This document shows positions 48,448 through 57,830 of a stretch of 64,000 nt of DNA, piece after piece. Numbering within the stretch: the stretch's first letter is position 1; every line of letters starts with the position of its first letter. Under the pieces are notes generated by a model. The model had not been told where the DNA came from, ran no database searches, and saw nothing but the letters and a program-made list of their open reading frames with translations. This DNA comes from Solirubrobacterales bacterium (GTDB taxonomy: Bacteria > Actinomycetota > Thermoleophilia > Solirubrobacterales > Solirubrobacteraceae). The stretch covers positions 1 through 64,000 of the forward strand of contig JAFAXX010000132.1 of NCBI GenBank assembly GCA_019240655.1. The letters are read 5' to 3'. The position numbers and the translations under genes were made by a program.

Positions 48448-49137
48448 TCACCGCCCACCGTCCGGCGCCTCCAGGTACGCTCGCACCGCGTCGAGGAACC
48501 GCACCGCGTGCGCCCCATAGAGGATGCGGTGATCCCCGGCCAGCGTCACGGTCATCAGCTTGGCCTCGGCCAGCGATCCGCTCCGCGCTACGACAACCGG
48601 GCGAACCTGTCCGGCCGCGAGCGCGGCGGCCTGCGGCGGGTTGATCACCATGCTCGCGCTGCTGAGTCCGTGGGCGCCGGCGTCCCACAGGGTGAACGTC
48701 GCGCCCGAGAAGGCGGGCGGGGCGAGCCGGCGCTCGCGTGCGGCGGTGGCGAGCTCGGCCAGCTCGGCGCTCAGGTCCTCGAGCGACTTCTGGTCGGCGT
48801 CAAACACGGTGGGGATGACGTAAACGTCCTCCTCGGCCACGACCACGCCGACGTTGACTCGCGAATAAAGCTCGAAGCGCCCGTCGCGGTAGGCAGCGTT
48901 GGCGCGGGGAACCGTCCGCAGCGCGAGTGCGCACGCGCGGACCAGCACGGCGGTGAGGGAGCAGCGCTCGGGCTCGAGGCGCTCGACCGCGGCCGCCATC
49001 TCGACTTCGATCGACATCTCGACGTGTGGGATGGTTGCCCGGGACTCGGCGGTCCGCCGCGCCACGGTGCGCTGGGCCGCGCTCGGCTCGGCAACCGCCA
49101 TCTCCCCCTTGACGCCGGCTGTCGGTGACTCGGCCAC
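48448..49137 (-). CDS. 2-oxoacid dehydrogenase E2-type acyltransferase catalytic domain, no lipoyl domain
   Basis: RRTAESRATIPHVEMSIEVEM; RVNVGVVVAEEDVYVIPTVFDADQKSLEDLSAEL; FSGATFTLWDAGAHGLSSASMVINPPQAAALAAG; VTLAGDHRILYGAHAVRFLDAVRAYLE. Confidence 0.85.
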   Translation of the reverse strand: MAESPTAGVKGEMAVAEPSAAQRTVARRTAESRATIPHVEMSIEVEMAAAVERLEPERCSLTAVLVRACALALRTVPRANAAYRDGRFELYSRVNVGVVVAEEDVYVIPTVFDADQKSLEDLSAELAELATAARERRLAPPAFSGATFTLWDAGAHGLSSASMVINPPQAAALAAGQVRPVVVARSGSLAEAKLMTVTLAGDHRILYGAHAVRFLDAVRAYLEAPDGGR

Positions 49138-49210
49138 GCCCGGCAACACTAATGGACCCCACCGAACCCGTTCCGGCGTGGCGACCACGCCTGGGCGATC
49201 GCGCAAGGGC

Positions 49211-49298
49211 CCAGGTCGAGCCCCTCCCAGGTCGAGCCCCTCCCAGGACGAGCCCCTCCCGGGTCGAGCCCCGCCCAAGTCGAGCCCCGCTCAGGTCG
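49211..49298. repeat. 16-bp tandem repeat, about 5.5 units (consensus AGGTCGAGCCCCTCCC)
   Basis: Units at 49211, 49227, 49243, 49259, 49275, 49291. Confidence 0.93.
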
Positions 49299-49376
49299 CG
49301 GCGGTCCGGACCGGCGAGGAACGCCCGCTCGAGCGCCGGTCGCGAGACGATCAGGTGGCAGCGGCGTTGGCTCGCA

Positions 49377-50003
49377 TCAGTCGCGGCCGGCCCCGAGCGC
49401 GGCCGCCGCCTCGGCGACCGAGCCGAGGCCCTCGTACACCCGCCGCCCGACCTGGATCGCCGGGAGGCCCCTCACCCCGGCGCGCTGCGCCCGGCCGCCG
49501 GCGTCACGGAGGGCATCGCGCACCGACCGCAGAGCGATGCCCTTGAGCACTGCGGTGGGGTGCATCTCGCAGGCGGCGGCGGCGATCAGCACGGTGTTGC
49601 GATCGCCGAGGTCGCGGCCGCCCGCGAACTCCTGGCGAAATGCCGCCAGCGAGAAGGCGACGGCGCGGCCGACGCGCTTGGCGTAGGTCGCCGCCAGCAT
49701 CGCGGTAGAGGTGTCCGGCGGCCACCGCGACGGCCAGCGGACCGGCTGGAGCCCGAGCTCCCGGGCCCGCGCCTCGATCTCGGCGCGATCGCCGGCCAGC
49801 GCCTCGATCTCGGCGGGGTCGCCGGCCAGCGCCTCGATCTCCGTGCGATCGTGGCGGCCGTCCCACGGCTCCAGCGCCCCGGCTGACACCGGCTCCCATT
49901 CCGCCACGACCGGCAGCGTGGGCATGACCTGTTCGGCGACCAGGTAGCAGACTGGGTCGCCGAGGTCGTAATAGAAGACAGGCTGGACCAGCGCGCTGCT
50001 CAG
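49377..50003 (-). CDS. DsbA-family / 2-hydroxychromene-2-carboxylate isomerase-like protein; start non-canonical or uncertain
   Basis: In-frame N-terminus VFYYDLGDPVCYLVAEQV lies upstream of the first ATG (49925); C-terminal GVRGLPAIQVGRRVYEGLG is thioredoxin-fold cis-Pro like; candidate CTG start overlaps lpdA stop. Confidence 0.65.
   Translation of the reverse strand: MSSALVQPVFYYDLGDPVCYLVAEQVMPTLPVVAEWEPVSAGALEPWDGRHDRTEIEALAGDPAEIEALAGDRAEIEARARELGLQPVRWPSRWPPDTSTAMLAATYAKRVGRAVAFSLAAFRQEFAGGRDLGDRNTVLIAAAACEMHPTAVLKGIALRSVRDALRDAGGRAQRAGVRGLPAIQVGRRVYEGLGSVAEAAAALGAGRD
49771..49850 (-). repeat. 30-bp tandem repeat (about 2.7 units) encoding EIEALAGDxA in the DsbA-like gene
   Basis: gcctcgatctcggcg(cga/ggg)tcgccggccagc at 49771, 49801, partial 49831. 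Confidence 0.9.
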
Positions 50004-51370
50004 CCGTGGATCAGCCAGCCATCGGCCGCCCGCCCAGCCTCCATCACGGCCTCCGACAGCGTCGGGTGCCCGTGGACGATCCGGGCAACCTCCGGGTAGC
50101 CGCCCTCCAGCGTGCGCGCGTTGACGAGCTCCTGGATCAACTCGGTCGCCTTCGCGCCGACGATGTGGCCGCCGAGCAGCTCACCGTATCTGGTGTCGCC
50201 GACGATCTTGACCAGCCCGGTGCGGTCGCCGTACACAGTGCCGGCGCCTACCGCCCCGTACTGCACCTTGCCGACCACCACGTCATGGCCCTGCTCTCGC
50301 GCCTGGGCCTCGGTGAGGCCGAAGCTGGCCACGTTCGGTGTACAGAAGGTGGCGCGCGGGATGTCGATGTACTCGATCGGGTGGGTCTCGAGCCCGGCGG
50401 CGTGCTCGACTGCGATCACCCCCTCGTCGGAGGCCTTGTGGGCGAGCGCGGGCCCGTGCACCAGATCGCCGATCGCATACACGTTCTCGGCGCTGGTCCG
50501 CATCGCACCGTCGACCGCGATCAGCCCGCCGGTGCCGAGCTTGACGCCGGCCGCGTCGAGGCCGAGCGCGTCCACGTCGGGACCGCGGCCGGCCGCGATC
50601 ACCAGCCAGTCGACCTCCGCCGTCTCCTCGCCGTAGCGGAAGCGCACGGCGGCGTCCGAGGGCTCGATGTCCGCGACGAGGGTGTCGGTGTGGATCTTCA
50701 TGCCCTGACGGCCGAGCCCGCGCTGGACGAGCTTCGAGATGTCGGCGTCCTCGGTCGGGAGCACCCGGTCGAGCGCTTCGAACAGCAGCACGTCGACGCC
50801 GAGCCGGGCGTACGCCGAGGCGATCTCGGCTCCGGAGGCGCCGGCCCCGACCACCGCCATCGTGCGCGGCAACTCTGCGAGCGCCCACGCCTCCTCGGTG
50901 CCGATCACCCGCGCGCCGAACGACGCGCCGGGGATCGGCTTCTTGACCGAGCCGGTGGCGAGGACGACCGTGCGGGCGGTGAGGTCCTGCTCGCCCACCG
51001 CGACGCCTGCGCCGGGTCGCAGGCGGCCCTCGCCCTCGATCAGCTCGATCCCGTGCTTCTTGAACAGCCCGGCCACGCCCCCGGTGAGCGTCTTGATCAC
51101 CCGGGCGCGGCGCGCCCGCACGGCGTCGTAGTCAACCCGCGGCTCGCCGACCTGGATCCCGAAGTCGCCGGCGTCGCGAACCTCCGACAACACATCGGCG
51201 ACACGGAGCACGGCCTTGGCCGGGATGCAGGCGTAGTTGAGGCAACGACCGCCGACCTCGTCCTTTTCGACCACCGCGGTCCTCATGCCGAGCTGCGCGG
51301 CGCGGATCGCCGCCACATAGCCGCCGGGGCCGGAGCCGATGACCACGCAGTCGAAGGACGGGTCGGGCAC
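50000..51370 (-). CDS. lpdA: Dihydrolipoyl dehydrogenase
   Basis: CVVIGSGPGGYVAAIRAAQLG; VGGRCLNYACIPAKAVL redox disulfide; VYAIGDLVHGPALAHKASDEG; HGHPTLSEAVMEA. Confidence 0.95.
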   Translation of the reverse strand: MPDPSFDCVVIGSGPGGYVAAIRAAQLGMRTAVVEKDEVGGRCLNYACIPAKAVLRVADVLSEVRDAGDFGIQVGEPRVDYDAVRARRARVIKTLTGGVAGLFKKHGIELIEGEGRLRPGAGVAVGEQDLTARTVVLATGSVKKPIPGASFGARVIGTEEAWALAELPRTMAVVGAGASGAEIASAYARLGVDVLLFEALDRVLPTEDADISKLVQRGLGRQGMKIHTDTLVADIEPSDAAVRFRYGEETAEVDWLVIAAGRGPDVDALGLDAAGVKLGTGGLIAVDGAMRTSAENVYAIGDLVHGPALAHKASDEGVIAVEHAAGLETHPIEYIDIPRATFCTPNVASFGLTEAQAREQGHDVVVGKVQYGAVGAGTVYGDRTGLVKIVGDTRYGELLGGHIVGAKATELIQELVNARTLEGGYPEVARIVHGHPTLSEAVMEAGRAADGWLIHG

Positions 51371-51419
51371 GGCCGCGGAGCGTAGCTGAAGCGCTGCGGG
51401 CGGCGACGCTCGCCCGCGG

Positions 51420-51992
51420 CTAATCGCTTCGCGGCTGCCGTGGCAGCTGCAGCCGGCTGAGGACGCGCACGAGCTTGAAGAACAGCCAGCCACCGCCGCC
51501 GATGACCGCGAGCGCGACGATGACGCCGAGCAGATTGCTCGCGCGGATCAGCAGCAGCGAGAAGACGAGTATGACCAGCGCGAGGATGGCCTGGAAGCCG
51601 AGCACAGCCCAATAGCGCAGCTGCCACATCCCGACCGCGCAGACCAGCATCACGACCGAGAACGCCACGATGCCGCCGATGCCCGGGTGGGCGCTGCCGA
51701 ACTTGACCTTCCCGCCCGCCACCACCTCCACGAGGTCGCCGGCGCCGATGAACAGCGCAAGCCCGGCGGCGATCCTGACCGCCCATGGACGCTCCCCCGG
51801 GGCCAGCGGCGTCAGCGTCGCCCGGACGGCCGCGTTTCGCTCCTCCGAGCGGCTGCGATGAGGAACAGCGGGCGAGGGCGCGCCATCCTCGGGGGCAGGG
51901 AAGCCCGGCCGCGGCCCCGGCGCCTCGGGAGCGGCAGTGCCTTCCGGCCGGCGCGAGCGCTGTCCGCGCTTGCGACTACGCGGAGGCAACAC
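51420..51992 (-). CDS. Hypothetical membrane protein (four TM helices)
   Basis: Hydrophobic segments in IAAGLALFIGAGDLVEVV...LLGVIVALAVIGGGGWLFFKL; start uncertain. Confidence 0.55.
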   Translation of the reverse strand: MLPPRSRKRGQRSRRPEGTAAPEAPGPRPGFPAPEDGAPSPAVPHRSRSEERNAAVRATLTPLAPGERPWAVRIAAGLALFIGAGDLVEVVAGGKVKFGSAHPGIGGIVAFSVVMLVCAVGMWQLRYWAVLGFQAILALVILVFSLLLIRASNLLGVIVALAVIGGGGWLFFKLVRVLSRLQLPRQPRSD

Positions 51993-52659
51993 GCTCCTTC
52001 GCTGGGCGCGGCAACCGCCGGCGCAGCTGCGCCGCCGCGGCTTCGGGGTCGTCCGCGTCGGTCAGCGCTCGCACCACGGCGATCCGCTCGGCGCCGGCGG
52101 CGACCACCGCGGAGACGTTCTCAGGGCCGATCCCGCCGATCGCGAAGAACGGAACCGCGGCGTGCGCGGCGGCGTAGCGCACGAGACCGAGGCCGACGGC
52201 GGGACGTCCGGGCTTGGTCGGCGTGGCGTAAACCGGCCCCACCCCGATGTAGTCGGCCACTGCCGAGCCAGCCCGGCCGACTGCGGCGTCGACCTGCTCC
52301 GGCGAGTGGGTCGAGAGGCCAACCAGGCGCTCAGCCCCGACGAGCCGCCGTGCGGCCCAGAGCGGCTCGTCGTCCTGCCCGACGTGGACGCCGTCGGCAT
52401 CGGCGGCCACCGCGAGGTCGGGTCGGTCGTTGACGATGAACAGCGCGCCTTGGCGGTGGCATAGCGCGCGGAAGCGCCGCGCCGCCGCCAGCACGGCGTC
52501 GTCCGATCCGTCCTTGACCCGCAGCTGCACGATGTCGACGCCGCCGCGCAGCGCCGCGGCCAGGAACGCGTCGGAGCGCTCGTCACAGATCAGGTAGAGC
52601 GCGGCCGCGCTCAGGCGCTCGCGTCGGTCGGTCACAGTGCCAAAGCGTCGGTCGGTCAC
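51976..52659 (-). CDS. thiE: Thiamine-phosphate synthase
   Basis: LYLICDERSDAFLAAALRGGVDIVQLRVKD; FIVNDRPDLAVAADADGVHVGQDD; DYIGVGPVYATPTKP; FFAIGGIG. Confidence 0.95.
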   Translation of the reverse strand: MTDRRFGTVTDRRERLSAAALYLICDERSDAFLAAALRGGVDIVQLRVKDGSDDAVLAAARRFRALCHRQGALFIVNDRPDLAVAADADGVHVGQDDEPLWAARRLVGAERLVGLSTHSPEQVDAAVGRAGSAVADYIGVGPVYATPTKPGRPAVGLGLVRYAAAHAAVPFFAIGGIGPENVSAVVAAGAERIAVVRALTDADDPEAAAAQLRRRLPRPAKERVASA

Positions 52660-52668
52660 ACCGCCAAG
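52621..52668 (-). repeat. 24-bp tandem duplication containing the thiE start codon
   Basis: gcgtcggtcggtcaca(g/c)(t/c)gccaa(a/g) at 52621-52644 and 52645-52668. Confidence 0.9.
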
Positions 52669-52696
52669 TCTGGCAGGAGCTCCGCGCTACGATTGA

Positions 52697-52785
52697 GACA
52701 ACGGGAGCCCGCCGGGCTGAGAGGGCGAACCCCGGGGTTCGCCGACCGTCTGAACCTGATCCGGTTAATGCCGGCGTAGGGAGCG
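52697..52785 (+). promoter_or_regulatory. TPP (thi-box) riboswitch controlling thiO-thiS-thiG
   Basis: acaacgggagccc..gggctgagagggcgaac...gaccgtctgaacctgatccggttaatgccggcgtagggag matches THI-element core motifs; overlaps the SD of thiO. Confidence 0.96.
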
Positions 52786-52788
52786 AAT

Positions 52789-53960
52789 TTGCCCGCACAC
52801 CGCAGCACATCTGACGTCGTCGTGGTCGGCGGCGGCGTGATCGGCCTCGCGTTGGCCTGGCGGCTGGCGCAGCGCGGCCTCGCCGTCACCGTGCTCGAGC
52901 GCGACGAGCCGGGCGGCGGCACGTCACGGGTCGGCGCCGGGATGCTCGCGCCGGTCAGCGAGGCGGTGTTCACCGAGCAGCCGCTGCTCCGGCTCGGGCT
53001 GGCGAGCGCGCGCGCATATCCGGGCTTCGTCGCCGAGCTCGAGGAGGTGACCGGGCGGGACACGGGCTACCGGAAGAGCGGCACGTTGCTCGCCGCCCGG
53101 GACGCCGACGAGGCGGAGTGGCTGGCGCGCGAGCTCGAGATGCGTTCGAGCCTCGGCCTTGGGGTCGCCCGCCTGCGGGCCAGCGAGGCGCGGCGGCTGG
53201 AGCCGGCGCTCGCCCCGGCGCTGCGGCTCGCGCTCGAGATCCCCGACGATCACGCGGTCGATCCGCGCAAGCTCACCCGAGCCCTCGGCGACGCGCTGCT
53301 CCGCGCCGGTGGCGAGCTGCGTTGCCACGCGAAGGTGCAGGCCCTGTCGGTCGAGCACGACCACGTCGCCGGAGTGCGGCTCGAGACCGGCGAGGTCGTC
53401 GGCGCCGGCCACGTCGTGGTGGCGGCCGGACCGTGGTCTGCGCGGATCGGCGGGATCCCCGAGCCCGATCGGGTACCGGTGCACCCGGTGAAGGGACAGA
53501 TCATGCGGCTGCACGACCCGAGCGGACCTGGACTGCTGACTCGCATCCTCCGTATGCGGACCGGCTACGTCGTGCCGCGCGGCGACGGCCGTTACGTCCT
53601 CGGAGCGACGATGGAAGAGCGCGGGTTCGACGAGTCGGTGACCGCCGGGGCGGTCTACGAGCTGCTCCGTGACGCCGGTGAGCTGCTGCCCGGGCTCGCC
53701 GAGCTGGTCATCGACGAGCTGGCGGTGGGCTTCCGGCCGGGCACGCCCGACAACGCGCCGGCGATCGGTCCCGCCTCGATCCCCGGACTGAGCTGGGCGA
53801 CCGGCCACTACCGCCACGGCATCCTCCTGGCGCCGGTCACCGCGGAGCTCCTCGGGGCTCAGCTGGCCGGGGAGGAGCCGGCGTTCGGAGAGCTCGACGC
53901 CGCCGCCTTTGCCCCGACCCGGTTCATCCCCACGGGGTCAACCCCGATAACGGCCCGGGC

Positions 53961-53964
<4 letters not shown>
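52789..53964 (+). CDS. thiO: Glycine oxidase
   Basis: VVVVGGGVIGLALAWRLAQRGLAVTVLERDEPGGGTSRVGAGMLAP; GHYRHGILLAPVTAELL; TTG start under the TPP riboswitch. Confidence 0.95.
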
Positions 53965-54978
<1,014 letters not shown>

Positions 54979-55017
54979 CCGCGCCCACGGCCGCCGGCGA
55001 ACGTGGCGCCGGCTGGG

Positions 55018-55500
55018 ATGACCGTCGATGAGCTGATCGACGGCTGGGAGGCGGCCTGGTCGGGCAAGGACGCCGACGCGTTCACGGAGGTGTGCGCCAC
55101 CGACATCCACTACGAGGACCCGGTCACGCCGGAGCCGCTCGAAGGGCTCGCGGAGCTCGCCCGCCACGCCGAGCGACTGTGGACGGCGTTCCCCGACGCT
55201 CGCGTGCAGAAGACCGGCGAGCGTCTCGGCGACGGGCGCTTCGCGGCCGCGCCGAGCAAGCTGCTGGCCACCCATCGCGCGCCGCTCGAGGGGCTTCCGG
55301 CCACCAATCGCTTCATCGTCGTGCACTGCGTGTTCTATTGCGAGCTCGAACACGACCGGCTGCTCCGGGTACGTGCGTTCTTCGACCTCTACGACGCCGC
55401 CACGCAGCTGGGCATTCTCCCCGGGCGCGGGACGCTTGGCGAAAAGGCGCTCTTGATGCTCCGCGGCTTCGGGTTGCGCACCAGTCGCGGCCAGGGCTGA
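55018..55500 (+). CDS. SnoaL/NTF2-like protein
   Basis: VDELIDGWEAAWSGKDADAFTEVCATDIHYEDPVTPEPLEG..ERLWTAFPDARV. Confidence 0.8.
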   Translation: MTVDELIDGWEAAWSGKDADAFTEVCATDIHYEDPVTPEPLEGLAELARHAERLWTAFPDARVQKTGERLGDGRFAAAPSKLLATHRAPLEGLPATNRFIVVHCVFYCELEHDRLLRVRAFFDLYDAATQLGILPGRGTLGEKALLMLRGFGLRTSRGQG

Positions 55501-55507
55501 AACCCAT

Positions 55508-56200
55508 TCAGCCGGCAAGCGACACGGTGCTCGACACCGGGGCGTGGTCGGACAGCCGTCCGCGCTCGAGCGCCGCGCCGTCGGCGTCCGGTCGCGCGCC
55601 GCGCACGAACACGTAGTCGACGTCGTGGCTGGCCGCGCACGCGTAGCCGTCGAGCACCAGCCCGCGCAGATTGAAATCGCCACCCAGCACCAGCGGCTGT
55701 CCCGTGCCCCAGGCTCGCATCGCCGCAGCGGCGACCCGGGCCTCGCGCCGCGCGGCCGGCGCATCGTGCACGGTCAGATGCAGGTTCCCCACCCAGGCCT
55801 CCCTCGCGTCTGGATCGTCGCTCAGCCGCAGGCGAACCGCGTGCAGCCACCGTCGCTCCGGCCACCGGCACAGCCGCAGCGCGCGATGCTCCTCGATCCG
55901 TCCCCGGCGGGTCACGATGGCGTTGGCGCCGCCCCCGCTCGACCGCAGCAGATCGGGCCAGCGAGCGGCCAGCGCACGCCGGACCGGGAGTCCGAAGTTC
56001 CGGGAGGTGAGAACCAGGCGCCGATCGCCTCCGAGCCGGTCGGCCAGCGGGGCAGCCCACCACGGCGGCACCTCCTGGAGCAGGGCGACATCCCAGCGCC
56101 ACGCGGCGAGCGCGCCGGCGAACTCGTCGAGGAGGTCGTGTCCTGCAGGCGGCACCGCGCGGCCGTGCATGAGGTTCCAGGTGAGCACGTGCAGCGCCAC
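55508..56200 (-). CDS. Endonuclease/exonuclease/phosphatase family protein
   Basis: LHVLTWNLMHGR; VALLQEVPPWW; LVLGGDFNLRGL; HDVDYVFVRG; RLSDHAPVSSTV. Confidence 0.85.
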   Translation of the reverse strand: MALHVLTWNLMHGRAVPPAGHDLLDEFAGALAAWRWDVALLQEVPPWWAAPLADRLGGDRRLVLTSRNFGLPVRRALAARWPDLLRSSGGGANAIVTRRGRIEEHRALRLCRWPERRWLHAVRLRLSDDPDAREAWVGNLHLTVHDAPAARREARVAAAAMRAWGTGQPLVLGGDFNLRGLVLDGYACAASHDVDYVFVRGARPDADGAALERGRLSDHAPVSSTVSLAG

Positions 56201-56255
56201 GCGGCCAACGTACACTCCCGGATGCCCGGCCGCCGACCGTTCAGGGGACCGCAAA

Positions 56256-57167
56256 ACGAGCACCGTCACCGAACCGACCACCGCCACCCGGCCGCGCCAC
56301 TTCCTCACCGGCGGCGAGCTCAGCGCGGACGCGCTCGGTGGGTTGATCGACCGGGCGCTCGAGCTGAAGGCGGCGCCGTACAGCTCCGATGCGCTGGCGC
56401 GCCGAGCCGTCGCGCTGATCTTCCAGCGTCCCTCGACCCGGACGCGGGTCTCCTTCGAAGCCGGTATCGCCGAACTGGGCGGACACCCGATGACGCTCCG
56501 GGCCGAGGAAACGCAACTCACCCGCGGCGAGTCGGTGCGGGACACCGCTCACGTCCTCTCCCGGCACGTCGCGGCGATCGGTATCCGCACCGGCGATCAC
56601 GGGTTCGCCGAGGAGCTCGCGCGGTACGCGACCGTGCCGGTGATCAACATGCTCACGGCCGAGCACCATCCGTGTCAGGCGCTGGCCGATCTGATGACGC
56701 TGCGCGAGGCTTTGGGGAGCCTCGAGGGAGCGACGGTTGCTTACGTCGGCGACGGCAACAACGTTGCCCGTTCGCTCGCGGTGCTCGGAGCGATCGCCGG
56801 CGTGCGCGTCCGCATCGCCGCGCCGAGCGGATACCAGCTCGAGCCGGTCTCCGGAGCGGAGCTCACCGACGATCCGCGCGCGGCCGTGACCGGCGCCGAC
56901 GCGATCTACACCGACGTCTGGGTGAGCATGAACGACGATCCGCAGAGCGCCGCCGCGCGCCGCCGCGCGCTCGCGCCGTATCGCCTCGACGACGCGCTGC
57001 TCGATCTCGCCCGGCCGGGGGCCGTCGCTCTGCACTGCCTGCCCGCTCACCCCGGCGAGGAGATCACGGCGGAGGTCCTCTATGGCCCGCGGCAGCGAAT
57101 CTGGGAGCAGGCCGAGAACCGCCGACACGCGCAGAAGGCGCTGCTGGAGCTGCTCACGAGCGCCTAG
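56256..57167 (+). CDS. argF: Ornithine carbamoyltransferase
   Basis: IFQRPSTRTRVSFEAGIAELGGHP; ACG start inferred (see findings); HPCQALADLMTL; YVGDGNNVARSL; ALHCLPAHPGEEI. Confidence 0.95.
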   Translation, partial: TSTVTEPTTATRPRHFLTGGELSADALGGLIDRALELKAAPYSSDALARRAVALIFQRPSTRTRVSFEAGIAELGGHPMTLRAEETQLTRGESVRDTAHVLSRHVAAIGIRTGDHGFAEELARYATVPVINMLTAEHHPCQALADLMTLREALGSLEGATVAYVGDGNNVARSLAVLGAIAGVRVRIAAPSGYQLEPVSGAELTDDPRAAVTGADAIYTDVWVSMNDDPQSAAARRRALAPYRLDDALLDLARPGAVALHCLPAHPGEEITAEVLYGPRQRIWEQAENRRHAQKALLELLTSA

Positions 57168-57230
57168 CCGGGCCGGCCGCCGAAGCGGTTCGGTACGCTG
57201 GACCGCGGGGAACCGCAGGAGCAACCGCAC

Positions 57231-57791
57231 GTGACCGCGTCGAAGTCGTCGTCCGGAGGATCTGGCCCAGCGGGCCGCTCGACTCGTCCTGGTGCCTCGC
57301 GGCCGGGGCCGGCCGCGCTGGCCGAGCAGCTGACCACATGGATGTTCGATCCCTTCGGCTTCCTCCTGCTCACCCGCGAGCGGATTCAGGCTACGTTCGA
57401 CGAGGCCGTCGAGCGCGGCCGGCTGACCCGCACCGATGCCAACCGGCTCGTCGCCGAGCTGGTCGATCTGGGCTGCCAGCAAACCGAGGAGCTGCTCGGC
57501 GACATCGATCACCTGCTCGACCGTGGCCGTGAGCAGCTCGAGTCAGCCGGCCGGCGGACTCGCGTGGCGGACGGCATGGAGCGGCTCGCGCGCACCGCCG
57601 ACCGTGCTCGCGGCACGGTCGGCGCCGGGCCGTCGGTACCGATCGCCGGCTACGACGAGCTCACCGCCGGTCAGGTGCAGAAGCGGCTGCGCGGGCTGAC
57701 GCCGGCCGATCTGCGCCGAGTGCGCGAGTACGAGCGCCGGCACGCCAACCGCAAGTCGGTGCTCAGCGCGGTCGAGCGCGCGCTCGCCTAG
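57231..57791 (+). CDS. Phasin-like / helical hypothetical protein
   Basis: LTRERIQATFDEAVERGRLTRTDANRLVAELVDLGCQQTEELL; C-terminal LTPADLRRVREYERRHANRKSVLSAVERAL. Confidence 0.55.
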   Translation: MTASKSSSGGSGPAGRSTRPGASRPGPAALAEQLTTWMFDPFGFLLLTRERIQATFDEAVERGRLTRTDANRLVAELVDLGCQQTEELLGDIDHLLDRGREQLESAGRRTRVADGMERLARTADRARGTVGAGPSVPIAGYDELTAGQVQKRLRGLTPADLRRVREYERRHANRKSVLSAVERALA

Positions 57792-57830
57792 GCGAGGTCG
57801 CGATCGGCAAAGGCTGCCATCCTAGGGAGC

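Noticed and set aside
49211-49298. Possible CRISPR array
   Set aside because: 16-bp contiguous tandem units with no spacers; no cas genes anywhere in the window
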